A DNA stretch of 54,016 nt from Sorangium cellulosum. Its GTDB lineage: Bacteria > Myxococcota_A > Polyangia > Polyangiales > Polyangiaceae. The stretch is from NCBI RefSeq assembly GCF_001589285.1, contig NZ_JEMA01000789.1, positions 1 through 54,016 on the forward strand. Reading direction: 5' to 3'. Shown in pieces: positions 9,179 to 16,869 of this stretch. The notes beneath the pieces were generated by a model that was given only the letters and a program-made list of their open reading frames with translations, was not told where the DNA came from and did no database searches. Position 1 is the stretch's first letter, and every line of letters begins with the position of its first letter. The translations under genes and the position numbers were made by a program.

Positions 9179-9230
9179 GGGGCGGCACCCTAGCCGCGTT
9201 CGGGCGCGGGGGCGAAGAAGCGGCGATCGG

Positions 9231-9557
9231 CTACTCGGAGAGGACGCGGAACGACGCGCGGACGGTCGCCATGGCCACGCGCGCGATGTGGCCGTCGGCG
9301 AGCTCGACGTCGACGGCCGTGACCCGGCCCTGCCGCTCGATGAGCCGCGCGACGCTCACCGTGGCGCCCCGGGCGAGCTCGGCCCGAGCGACCTTGACGT
9401 CCGCGACCGCCTCCAGCCGAACGCCGACGGCGATGTCGGTCGACACGTTGGAGGGCGCCTCGTCGGACGCCGGCGCCTCGTCGGCCGCCTCCGCCGCTCC
9501 GCCGGGGACGAGGGCGGCGAGCGCCGCGACGACCACGACGATGAGGCTGCCAGCCAT
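9231..9557 (-). CDS. Small exported protein, unknown
   Basis: From ATG 9557 the product is 108 residues, opening with a clear signal peptide (MAGSLIVVVVAALAALVPGG, cleavage likely after AEA) and then a Ser/Ala/Glu linker and a domain of alternating hydrophobic residues ('VGVRLEAVADVKVARAEL', 'VTAVDVELADGHIARVAM'), probably beta. An upstream ATG at 9581 adds eight residues but has a worse context; GAAGGAG precedes 9557. It lies upstream of ddl in the same direction. No family recognised. Confidence 0.7.
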   Translation of the reverse strand: MAGSLIVVVVAALAALVPGGAAEAADEAPASDEAPSNVSTDIAVGVRLEAVADVKVARAELARGATVSVARLIERQGRVTAVDVELADGHIARVAMATVRASFRVLSE

Positions 9558-9866
9558 GCTCCTTCGACCGCGGATGAGCATCGGGGGGTGATTCTACGCG
9601 GAATGTGGGGGATGTCACCCGCGTTGTCGCGCGATCCGGCGCTCCGTCCAGGGGCGCCTCGCGACGACATCGAGCGCGGCTGTCCGCCCAGGAGCGCGTC
9701 GCTCCCCTCCTGGGAGCGGACAGCGCGGGCCCCCGACGCGGGCGGCTGGAGAGGGGCGCTCGGATCGCAGCGACCGCGCAGGCGCGCGCCGGGCTCCGTC
9801 ATCGAGCCAGCAAAAGACGCCCAATGCGCGGTTCCCGCTCGTGTCCGATGAGAGCGAGGAGGCTTG

Positions 9867-10127
9867 ATGAAATCGCGATCGCTCTTTTCGGCCAAGGCCG
9901 CGCTGCTGGTCCTCTGCGTCTCGATCCCGGAGGCCGCTGCGCAGGACAGGACCTCGACCAAGGACGATAATTACAGCTATACGTTCGTGGACGACCTTCT
10001 GGATGCGTCGAATCGCGACGCGGGGGGCGCCGTGCTCCAGGTCCGTCAGCCCGGGCGTCGCGACAGGCTGCTTCGACCGAGGCTCCACTTCGTCCCGGAG
10101 ATGCTCAAGTCGGTCGAATCGATGTGA
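9867..10127 (+). CDS. Small secreted protein with RPRxxFVPEMLKSVE motif
   Basis: 86 residues from ATG 9867, with GAGGAGG seven bases upstream (a TTG just before it is in frame but closer to the Shine-Dalgarno). A signal peptide (MKSRSLFSAKAALLVLCVSI, cleavage near AAA-QDR) leads to a short domain: 'DDNYSYTFVDDLLDASN', then 'LLRPRLHFVPEMLKSVESM' at the very end. I recall short myxobacterial proteins with this Asp-rich start and RPRxxFVPExLKSVE ending, found in many paralogues, but cannot give a function. A hairpin repeat begins 7 bp after the stop. Confidence 0.75.
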   Translation: MKSRSLFSAKAALLVLCVSIPEAAAQDRTSTKDDNYSYTFVDDLLDASNRDAGGAVLQVRQPGRRDRLLRPRLHFVPEMLKSVESM

Positions 10128-10134
10128 TGGGGGG

Positions 10135-10184
10135 CCTCCTCGACGGCGGATGGGCCGAGGAGGAGCGGGACGCGGGGCGGGATC
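10135..10184 (+). repeat. Dispersed hairpin repeat, copy 1
   Basis: This 50-bp segment has palindromic arms CCTCCTCG (10135-10142) and CGAGGAGG (10156-10163) and aligns without gaps to 16024-16073 at 43 of 50 positions, including the 20 bp to the right of the hairpin. It starts 7 bp after the stop of the small secreted protein, so it could act as a transcript end or be a REP-like element. Confidence 0.7.
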
Positions 10185-10215
10185 GCATGGGAGGGAACGA
10201 GCACACCATCGACGA

Positions 10216-10647
10216 CTAGGGTCCGGTTGAGCCCCGGCGCCTCTCACGCACTTTGCCGAGCTCGATCACGATCTCGTGCATCCTGCGCTGCTCTTTCTCC
10301 ACGATCTTCTCCAGCTCGCGCTGAAACCACAATCCAACCGTGCTCTCGATCGCGCGCGGAAGGCCCAGATCGCCCGGCTCCTCGCTCATCCAGAGAAGCG
10401 GCAGCCCGGAAGCCTCCAGTTGGATACGCGCGTATTGTATTGCGAGCTGTATCGCCTGCACGCCATCGATCCCGTACACGCACTTACTGTGTCCATCGCC
10501 TAGTCCTTCGAGGACGACTGGACACGCCCAATCCACACCTGGAGGACTTACCTGGAATGGCTGCCCGATCTTCAACACTATTTCGCGTTCGGGTTGACCT
10601 TCCACGCTGTAGCGACGCACCGCGATCGGCGTATATTCTTCACTCAT
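10216..10647 (-). CDS. DUF6968-like hypothetical protein
   Basis: 143 residues. The first half is beta-rich ('EIVLKIGQPFQVSPPGVDWAC', 'CVYGIDGVQAIQLAIQYARIQL') and the second half ends in a charged helix ('ELEKIVEKEQRRMHEIVIEL'). The 'YGIDGVQAIQLAIQ' segment after a 'CPVVLEG' strand is what I associate with the DUF6968 family; this is from memory and moderately sure. No signal peptide, so cytosolic. It is 9 bp downstream of the lipoprotein gene and likely in one transcript with it. Short proteins of this kind are common in accessory regions. Confidence 0.75.
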   Translation of the reverse strand: MSEEYTPIAVRRYSVEGQPEREIVLKIGQPFQVSPPGVDWACPVVLEGLGDGHSKCVYGIDGVQAIQLAIQYARIQLEASGLPLLWMSEEPGDLGLPRAIESTVGLWFQRELEKIVEKEQRRMHEIVIELGKVRERRRGSTGP

Positions 10648-10656
10648 GCGACGAAG

Positions 10657-10989
10657 CTAGTACGAGAATTCCGTCGCGCAATACACGAGCCAACCAAGGG
10701 AGCTGGCATGCACATTCTCCCAACACCGGCGGCGCCTTTCCCGTGGCTGCGCTCGGCAGAAATCCTCCCTGGCTTCGTGCGATGCGAGCGCGAGCGCCTT
10801 GCAGCGTTCCAAGGCGCCGCGCTCACCGTCAGGCGATTCCGCGGAGGTGGACATCAAGGCCACGGTCGCTCCTTCGCTTGGGTCGGCTGCGTCCGTTTCC
10901 TCGCTCGAGGCAACCACACATGCAGAGAGGCACACTGTCAGACCTGCAACCATGCACGTGCTTCGCATGCCAGTTGCGCTCTGCGACAT
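10657..10989 (-). CDS. Small Cys-containing lipoprotein
   Basis: 110 residues. The N-terminus (MSQSATGMRSTCMVAGLTV) leads into the lipobox LSAC at about residue 24, so it is probably lipid-anchored; an internal ATG (MRSTC) eight codons on gives a more usual signal length. The mature part is short: an Asp/Ser/Glu linker, then 'ERCKALALASHEAREDFC', an Arg cluster and 'CWENVHASSLGWLVYC', with four Cys. It is the first gene of the two-gene unit with the DUF6968-like gene. No function can be assigned. Confidence 0.75.
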   Translation of the reverse strand: MSQSATGMRSTCMVAGLTVCLSACVVASSEETDAADPSEGATVALMSTSAESPDGERGALERCKALALASHEAREDFCRAQPRERRRRCWENVHASSLGWLVYCATEFSY

Positions 10990-11040
10990 TCGCGCCAGCT
11001 AGCTGCCTTCTCGAAGGACGGTCAAGCGCTGACCCCCTCG

Positions 11041-11565
11041 CTGCTGCCCTGAACCGCCTCGCTGCTGCCCTGAACCGCCTCGCTGCTGCCCTGAACCGCC
11101 TCGCTGCTGCCCTGAACCGCCTCGCTGCTGCCCTGAACCGCCTCGCTGCTGCCCTGAACCGCCTCGCTGCTGCCCTGAACCGCCTCGCTGCTGCCCTGAA
11201 CCGCCTCGCTGCTGCCCTGAACCGCCTCGCTGCTGCCCTGAACCGCCTCGCTGCTGCCCTGAACCGCCTCGCTGCTGCCCTGAACCGCCTCGCTGCTGCC
11301 CTGAACCGCCTCGCTGCTGCCCTGAACCGCCTCGCTGCTGCCCTGAACCGCCTCGCTGCTGCCCTGAACCGCCTCGCTGCTGCCCTGAACCGCCTCGCTG
11401 CTGCCCTGAACCGCCTCGCTGCTGCCCTGAACCGCCTCGCTGCTGCCCTGAACCGCCTCGCTGCTGCCCTGAACCGCCTCGCTGCTGCCCTGAACCGCCT
11501 CGCTGCTGCCCTGAACCGCCTCGCTGCTGCCCTGAACCGCCTCGCTGCTGCCCTGAACCGCCTCG
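11041..11565 (+). repeat. 21-bp tandem repeat array 1 (25 identical copies)
   Basis: Twenty-five head-to-tail copies of a 21-bp unit with core CTGCCCTGAACCGCCTCG, with no sequence difference between copies. Because 21 is a multiple of 3, long frames run through it (AALNRLA on the plus strand, EAVQGSS and RGGSGQQ on the minus strand), but none has a convincing start and domain. The array ends in a GC-rich tail (CCCCCGGGGGGCCCCACC then TTTGAAGCCC, 11568-11594) that recurs after array 2. Confidence 0.97.
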
Positions 11566-11804
11566 TCCCCCGGGGGGCCCCACCTTTGAAGCCCTGGGTG
11601 AGACGGTCCCTGAATGGGCGTCAGCAGCGTCACGAGACGCTCCGCGACTCCTCCCGCCGCACCCTGGCGGGGGCCGTACCTGGCGGGCGCCGCCCCCGGG
11701 TTGCCCGCCGTTGGCGTGGGTCGCCGCTTCGAGGCCCAGGTGCCGCAAGCTAGCGCTGCCTCCAGCGCGTCCGGTCTCCAGAAGGATGACCGTTAGGTCT
11801 TGCC
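11566..11804 (+). promoter_or_regulatory. Presumed CRISPR leader with array tail
   Basis: The repeat orientation (crRNA handle GTGAACCG at the repeat 3' end) and the degeneration at the right end place the leader here, on the left. The 239 bp hold the GC-rich tail of tandem array 1 and then unique sequence ending GTTAGGTCTTGCC directly before the first repeat. No cas gene end is visible in it. The leader is GC-rich rather than AT-rich, and I cannot point to a promoter. Confidence 0.5.
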
Positions 11805-13719
11805 GTCGTCCCCGCGCACGCGGGGGTGAACCGGACGCGCGCGCCGAGGGCGTGATGCTGCACGAGTCGTCCCCGCGCACGCGGGGGTGAACCGCCGGTG
11901 GCGCTGGACTGGTGGAGCGGCGTACCGGTCGTCCCCGCGCACGCGGGGGTGAACCGGAGCATCTCGGCCACAGCTCGATCACCATCACCCGTCGTCCCCG
12001 CGCACGCGGGGGTGAACCGCTCCCCAACACGCGGCTCCAGCAGCGCGCCCTAGTCGTCCCCGCGCACGCGGGGGTGAACCGGCTCGTCGGGCTCTGAAGG
12101 AGCGCGCTGATGAGGTCGTCCCCGCGCACGCGGGGGTGAACCGCGCTCCGGGGCGGCGCTGAGTTTCCTCCACTCGGTCGTCCCCGCGCACGCGGGGGTG
12201 AACCGCCGACACGAGCGAGGCGGTCGCGCGATGCGCCAGTCGTCCCCGCGCACGCGGGGGTGAACCGGTCGTCGTCCTCGGCATCTACGCGCTTTCCGCG
12301 GTCGTCCCCGCGCATGCGGGGGTGAACCGTGCTCGACAGCCAGGCGCAGCACGCAAACGGCCGTCGTCCCCGCGCACGCGGGGGTGAACCGCGTACCGGC
12401 AGGGCCGCGAGGACGCCGCGCCAGTCGTCCCCGCGCACGCGGGGGTGAACCGCAGACGGCGACGACGCTGGCACGGAATGGCTGGTCGTCCCCGCGCACG
12501 CGGGGGTGAACCGGAGATCCTGAGCGACATCACCCCAGAGCGCGCGTCGTCCCCGCGCACGCGGGGGTGAACCGTGGGCGGCAGCGGAGACAGCCGGCCT
12601 GAACCGCGTCGTCCCCGCGCACGCGGGGGTGAACCGAAGGCCTTGAGCCTGCCCGGGTGGAGCGGACCCGTCGTCCCCGCGCACGCGGGGGTGAACCGGT
12701 GTACGACGAGGCGTTCTTCATCGACTTCGGCGTCGTCCCCGCGCACGCGGGGGTGAACCGTTCCCAAGATCCAGTTGAGGAACATGCGGTTCCGTCGTCC
12801 CCGCGCATGCGGGGGTGAACCGCCGGCGCCCGCTGGCGGGGCGGACAGAGGGCGGTCGTCCCCGCGCACGCGGGGGTGAACCGGTCCCCGACGCGGGGAG
12901 GTTGTGGGGCGCGGCGTCGTCCCCGCGCACGCGGGGGTGAACCGAACGCCTCCACGGTCGTCGCCTGGCCCTGAACCGTCGTCCCCGCGCACGCGAGGGT
13001 GAACCGGGGCGCTGTGAGCGATGCGGGACGTCCGCTCGCGTCGTCCCCGCGCACGCGGGGGTGAACCGGCGGGGCGCCGCGGGACGTGGCGCGTGGTGAT
13101 CGTCGTCCCCGCGCACGCGGGGGTGAACCTACGCCAGCCGTCGTCCCCGCGCACGCGGGGGTGAACCGAGCGCGGGCAGCGCGAGGCGGGTCGCCGTGGC
13201 CGTCGTCCCCGCGCACGCGGGGGTGAACCGCCGAAGGCGAAGCGGTGGAATGGCGGCGGGCTCGTCGTCCCCGCGCACGCGGGGGTGAACCGCCGGCGGA
13301 GCAGGTGGCCGTGGGCCGAAGCCGTCGTCCCCGCGCACGCGGGGGTGAACCGTGGAAGACCGAGGTCGTCGCGAGCAACGTGCTGGTCGTCCCCGCTCAC
13401 GCGGGGGTGAGCCCGACGACCTCTGCCATGCCTTCGCGAAGCGCCCCGTCGTCCCGCGCACGCGGGGGTGAACCCCTACGGGCAGAGGCCGCCGCCCTTG
13501 CGCCTGGGTCGACCCGCGCACGCGGGGGTGAACCGTGCTCGATCAGGGTCGCGATCTGGTACACGCGCGTCGTCCCCGCGCACGCGGGGGTGAACCGAGT
13601 GCTGGCCGGAGGATGATTAGGCGGCAGTCGTCGTCCCCGCGCACGCGGCGGTGAACGGGTATGCCCGCTCCGGACGGCACGGCCGGAGCCGTCGTCCCCG
13701 CGTACGCGGGAGTGAACCG
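11805..13719 (+). CRISPR. Type I-E-like CRISPR array, 32 repeats
   Basis: Thirty-two copies of a 29-bp repeat beginning GTCGTCCCCGCG and ending GGGGGTGAACCG, with a CGCG-rich internal palindrome, separated by spacers of mostly 31-34 bp. The sequence and spacer length match subtype I-E; transcription is rightward from the GTGAACCG handle. Repeats 1-26 are near-perfect (C-to-T in those at 12301 and 12794, G-to-A at 12978). The repeat at 13102 ends in T and is followed by a 9-bp remnant spacer (13131-13139). Repeats from 13386 on carry substitutions or 1-bp deletions (13386, 13448, 13508, 13630, 13691), marking the old distal end. No cas gene is present in the window, so interference, if any, needs proteins encoded elsewhere. 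The array runs toward the 3' end of the leftward operon, stopping 53 bp short of it. Confidence 0.98.
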
Positions 13720-13772
13720 ACACTCGCATCATCGCCGCCACGATGCCCAGCTTGCGCGGGGCTCTCAACAGG

Positions 13773-14423
13773 CTACGGCCTCGCCGGTTCATCACCCGTT
13801 ACGCCGAACATCCGCTTCACTGCCGGCGACGCATCTCGACGCACCCTTATCGTTCCGTCTGCCTCACGCACAACGTTGGGTCCAAGGACGACAGTGGAAT
13901 CCGGCCGTCGGAAAGCGGCGGGGTCCAGACGTGATCCGGCATCTGGACCGGCATACCAACCGATCTGCCCGCTGGGCAGCTTTCGCCCAACAATCAGGCC
14001 ATCACCGTCGATCGGCCAGTCCTCTGGCTTATAGATGCCGATCGTGCCATCCGCGTGCTGAACGATCACGGCCTCCCGCAAGCTATCCAACCGTTCGCGC
14101 TCGCGCCTCATCTCTGCGAGAACCACGGACTCGAAACCAGGCGGAGGAACGGACTCTGCTCCCTCGGAGGCTTCGGACGTCGAGCTCTCTGGATCGCGTT
14201 TGCCGAGGGACATGCAGAGGGCCAGTTGCACCCTGGCTGAACCGAGCTCGCGGCGCTCAGCCTCACATCCGTCGGCGGCTGCCGTCGTCCCCGAACGAGG
14301 CAGAGATGCGCCAGCTACCGCTCGGGCCCTTGGCTCGCCGTGTGGCACGGCGCGCCCGATGAGGGCGCCGGCGACGCCTGCGCCGACGATGATCAGGGAT
14401 GCGATGAATCGATGAATCATCAC
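13773..14423 (-). CDS. Exported or membrane-anchored protein, WPIDGDG family (paralogue 1)
   Basis: 216 residues. The N-terminus (MMIHRFIASLIIVGAGVAG) is a signal peptide or anchor, followed by a linker, a Cys-containing helical part ('CEAERRELGSARVQLALC') and a conserved C-terminal domain: 'AVIVQHADGTIGIYKPEDW', 'PIDGDGLIVGRKLPSG', 'IGWYAGPDAG', then 'NVVREADGTIRVRRD'. The same blocks occur in the upstream gene (14439-15098), so the two are paralogues. It is the last gene of a leftward three-gene operon, with a 15-bp gap to its neighbour. The beta-rich DGT/DGS repeats suggest an extracytoplasmic binding module; the family is not known to me. Confidence 0.85.
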   Translation of the reverse strand: MMIHRFIASLIIVGAGVAGALIGRAVPHGEPRARAVAGASLPRSGTTAAADGCEAERRELGSARVQLALCMSLGKRDPESSTSEASEGAESVPPPGFESVVLAEMRRERERLDSLREAVIVQHADGTIGIYKPEDWPIDGDGLIVGRKLPSGQIGWYAGPDAGSRLDPAAFRRPDSTVVLGPNVVREADGTIRVRRDASPAVKRMFGVTGDEPARP

Positions 14424-14438
14424 GGGTTCATCTCGCTG

Positions 14439-15098
14439 CTACGGCTTGGCCGATCCATCGACGTTTCCGTCGAACATGCGCTGCAGCTCAGCCGGCGCAG
14501 GCTTACCGTCGATCGTGACGGTACCATCTGGCGTACGCCCCCAGGTGATCGGTGGAGTCCTCGCTGGCTCGGAAGGACGGAACGCGGCAGGATCCGAACG
14601 AGGTCCAGCATCAGGCCCGGCGTACCATCCGATCTCTCCGCCGGGCAGTTTTCGTGCCACGATCTCGCCATCACCATCGATCGGCCATTCGTCTGGTCTG
14701 TAGATGCCGGTGCTTCCATCGTGGTGCCTGACGATCACGGCCTCGGGGTAGCGGTCCAGGAGCTTACGGTTCCTCCGGATCTCTGCCGTGTCTGGCACGC
14801 TCGGCCGGGCCATGGGCTCTACAGGGTGAGTTGCGTCAGGCGCGTCGGAGGCGTCGGACGGTTCGGCTTCGAGCCCTCGCGAGTTCAACATCGTGCACAC
14901 AGCCAGTTGCACCTTGACCGCTCTCAGATCGGTGCGCTCTTCCTCGCAGCCATTGCCGGCGCGTACAGCGGCTGCGGGCGCGGGTGACGCGCTTCGAGCC
15001 GGTGGAGCGCTCCGAGCATCCCCCGGTGCGGCGCGGCCGATGAAGGCACCCGCTATGCTAGCAATCAGCGCTAGGGCCAGACAGTTGCGCAACGTCAT
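14439..15098 (-). CDS. Exported or membrane-anchored protein, WPIDGDG family (paralogue 2)
   Basis: 219 residues from ATG 15098, chosen because the signal sequence begins there (MTLRNCLALALIASIAGAFI) and because it gives the same length as its paralogue; an upstream in-frame ATG would overlap the previous gene by over 100 bp. The mature part has the paired-Cys helix ('GCEEERTDLRAVKVQLAVC') and the conserved blocks 'AVIVRHHDGSTGIYRPDEW', 'PIDGDGEIVARKLPGG' and 'IGWYAGPDAG'. The last 40 residues ('WGRTPDGTVTIDGKPAPAEL') form a second strand-rich unit. It begins 11 bp after the stop of the Cys-rich gene. Function unknown. Confidence 0.85.
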   Translation of the reverse strand: MTLRNCLALALIASIAGAFIGRAAPGDARSAPPARSASPAPAAAVRAGNGCEEERTDLRAVKVQLAVCTMLNSRGLEAEPSDASDAPDATHPVEPMARPSVPDTAEIRRNRKLLDRYPEAVIVRHHDGSTGIYRPDEWPIDGDGEIVARKLPGGEIGWYAGPDAGPRSDPAAFRPSEPARTPPITWGRTPDGTVTIDGKPAPAELQRMFDGNVDGSAKP

Positions 15099-15109
15099 CA
15101 CTTGTCTCG

Positions 15110-15511
15110 TTAGAACATCGGACAACCTGGAGGTACAGGCTGACAAAAAGCATGGTCCTGATTCGGCCATTCCTGAGGATTGATGTCGAATGAACAAGGT
15201 GTGACGAACGATGTCGGATCGGCCGCGGGGCATACCTGAGTTCCCTGGGCCTCCAGCTGTCTCACCCCTTCCATCACTTGCAGCTCAAACAGGATCTCTA
15301 GCTTGTCGGCACCGATGTCGCTGCACGCAGTCGTGAATGTAACCTGACGAACACCCGAACAGTATGCGGCGCAGAAGACCGGCGGATCGGTATAGCAGAA
15401 AGGCAGGCCCGAACCTTGCGCGGGCTGGCTACTGACAGGAGTACATTTCTTCGCTCCGAGTGAACAGAGAGCAAACACAAGCACCACTGTACGCGAAACG
15501 AATCGTTTCAT
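15110..15511 (-). CDS. Cys-rich secreted protein, unknown
   Basis: 133 residues from ATG 15511, which has AAGGAG about 6 bases upstream; the longer frame to 15613 lacks this. A signal peptide (MKRFVSRTVVLVFALCSLGA) precedes a short mature domain with nine Cys ('GLPFCYTDPPVFCAAYCSG', 'FTTACSDIGADKLEILFEL', 'QVCPAADP', 'VTPCSFDINPQEW', 'AFCQPVPPGCPMF'), arranged as if in disulphide pairs, with one amphipathic helix in the middle. No classical lipobox. It heads the three-gene operon with the two WPIDGDG paralogues, so the three probably act together in the envelope. Confidence 0.8.
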   Translation of the reverse strand: MKRFVSRTVVLVFALCSLGAKKCTPVSSQPAQGSGLPFCYTDPPVFCAAYCSGVRQVTFTTACSDIGADKLEILFELQVMEGVRQLEAQGTQVCPAADPTSFVTPCSFDINPQEWPNQDHAFCQPVPPGCPMF

Positions 15512-15634
15512 CCGGTCTCCTTGGGCGGTCAAGACCTTGCCCGAGTCGCTGGCTTCCAGGGGCGCGGCGCCACGTCCAAACCCGACGCGCGCTCTGCTAG
15601 CGCACAGCGTCACGCGGAGGGCGCATGGTAGCTT

Positions 15635-15640
15635 ATATTA
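15635..15640 (-). promoter_or_regulatory. Possible extended -10 promoter element for the three-gene operon
   Basis: On the minus strand TGTG-TAATAT lies in the only AT-rich patch between 15512 and 15700, about 125 bp upstream of the Cys-rich gene start. It resembles an extended -10 element. No good -35 is visible, so this is a weak call. Confidence 0.3.
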
Positions 15641-15962
15641 CACAATCAGCCGCATGGTCTTAGCATTCCGGGGATGACGATAGTCTTCTCATTGAAGCGC
15701 GGCGTCAATAGTGATCAAGGCCACAATTTATGTCCGTACGCAACACCCTACGCGACCATCGCCTGGTCTCAGGCAAGGGGTGGAGGCTCGGCGCGCATCG
15801 CTGAGGTGCAGGACTGCTCGATCGAGGTGCGTGTCGGCCGTGATGGGGCTCGACGACCTCGCCAGCGAAGTCTTCAGCGTCGCCGCCGTGAGGTTCTCGG
15901 GCGCGAGGCGGCGTTGACGCTGACGGCTGCTTGGTTGTGCCGCCCCGGGGGGCGCAGGTCGG

Positions 15963-15990
15963 GTCGTCCCGCGCACGCAGGGGTGAACCG
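15963..15990 (+). repeat. Solitary degenerate CRISPR repeat
   Basis: This 28-bp sequence matches the CRISPR repeat of the main array with one C deleted and one G-to-A change, ending GGGGTGAACCG. No second repeat lies one spacer away on either side. It is 2.2 kb beyond the end of the array, same orientation, in a gene-free stretch (15512-16090). Confidence 0.85.
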
Positions 15991-16023
15991 TCATGGCTCG
16001 AACCGATGCCATGAGCTGCCTCG

Positions 16024-16073
16024 CCTCCTCGGCCGCGAATGGGCCGAGGAGGCGAGAGACGCGCGGCGGGATC
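16024..16073 (+). repeat. Dispersed hairpin repeat, copy 2
   Basis: The arms CCTCCTCG and CGAGGAGG form the core of a longer palindrome here (CTCGCCTCCTCGGCC against GGCCGAGGAGGCGAG). The 50 bp match 10135-10184 at 43 positions. It lies 18 bp beyond the stop of the leftward gene 16091-16687, so it could end that transcript, but it has no T-run. Confidence 0.7.
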
Positions 16074-16090
16074 CCCCGCCCTCTCCGAGG

Positions 16091-16687
16091 TTACGCTTCG
16101 TCGGCGACGGGTTGCGGGCTCGGGGTCGCCGCCGGCTTGCGGCCCTTCCTCGTCGCGGCCCCCGCGGCGGTGTTCTTGCGCATGAAGTCGATGACCGGCG
16201 CCAGGACGTCCATCACCTTCCGGTCCGTCTGCGCGTGTGCCTTGGCGATCCGGTAGGCCGCATAGAGCGTCTCGCGGAACTTGGCGGCGGCGTAGAGCGC
16301 CGAGTCGCCGAGCTCTCCACCGATGGGCGCCAAGCTCTCCGCCACCTTGATGAAGAGCAGGTGCTTCTCGATCCGCTCCCGGAGCAGCGCGGTCTCGAAG
16401 CGCTTCGGATCCATGCCTTCGTCCTGGTCCGCGAGCGACTCGAACAGGACCGGCTTCATCTCCACCACGTCGAGCACCTTGGTCAGCATCGCATGCTCGC
16501 CGTCACGCAGCCTGGGCGCGGTCTGCCGCTGCTCCTTCGTCAGCGTCACGAGCCCGGGGAAGAGGCCGTCGAGCTCCTCGACGAACTCCACAGCCAGGGC
16601 CTTGGCCTTCTCGGCGCGCGCGCGAAACTCGTCGATCGGCATGTCTTCCCACGTGGTCCAGTTCGAATCCTTCTTCTTCGAGGGCAT
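16091..16687 (-). CDS. Helical cytosolic hypothetical protein, 198 aa
   Basis: ATG 16687 follows GGGAGGAG at about 8 bases, so the start is firm. The product opens MPSKKKDSNWTTWEDMPIDE and is largely alpha-helical: 'FRARAEKAKALAVEFVEEL', 'ALLRERIEKHLLFIKVAESL', 'KFRETLYAAYRIAKAHAQTD', 'VMDVLAPVIDFMRKN'. It ends in a basic Lys/Arg/Pro tail (RKGRKPAATPSPQP) that could contact nucleic acid. No signal peptide or enzymatic motif. It sits alone between the solitary CRISPR repeat and tandem array 2. I believe similar proteins of about 200 residues occur in other myxobacteria, without known function. Confidence 0.85.
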   Translation of the reverse strand: MPSKKKDSNWTTWEDMPIDEFRARAEKAKALAVEFVEELDGLFPGLVTLTKEQRQTAPRLRDGEHAMLTKVLDVVEMKPVLFESLADQDEGMDPKRFETALLRERIEKHLLFIKVAESLAPIGGELGDSALYAAAKFRETLYAAYRIAKAHAQTDRKVMDVLAPVIDFMRKNTAAGAATRKGRKPAATPSPQPVADEA

Positions 16688-16869
16688 TGATTTCTCCTCC
16701 CGTGATGCGGTTGCGAGCGCGTACGGTAAGATCCCATGTAGGCGCTCGCAAGCATGCCTGTCCGCGAGAGCACGAACACCACGCTTCAGGAGAGCGCGGT
16801 GAACCCCGCAAGGCGCAGCTCGATCGCAGGACGAAGGGTTCCAGGTACGCCACGAGAAAAAAGGAACCA

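Noticed and set aside
10227-11753. Long frame with AALNRLA repeats, and minus-strand EAVQGSS/RGGSGQQ frames
   Set aside because: The 21-bp unit is a multiple of 3, so stop-free frames are automatic. No start with a ribosome binding site or flanking domain supports a protein, though a coding role cannot be excluded.
11805-13719. Long frames with repeated FTPACAGTT, VHPRVRGDD or GSPPRARGRR peptides
   Set aside because: These are translations of the CRISPR repeats in various frames; the repeat-spacer structure fully explains them.
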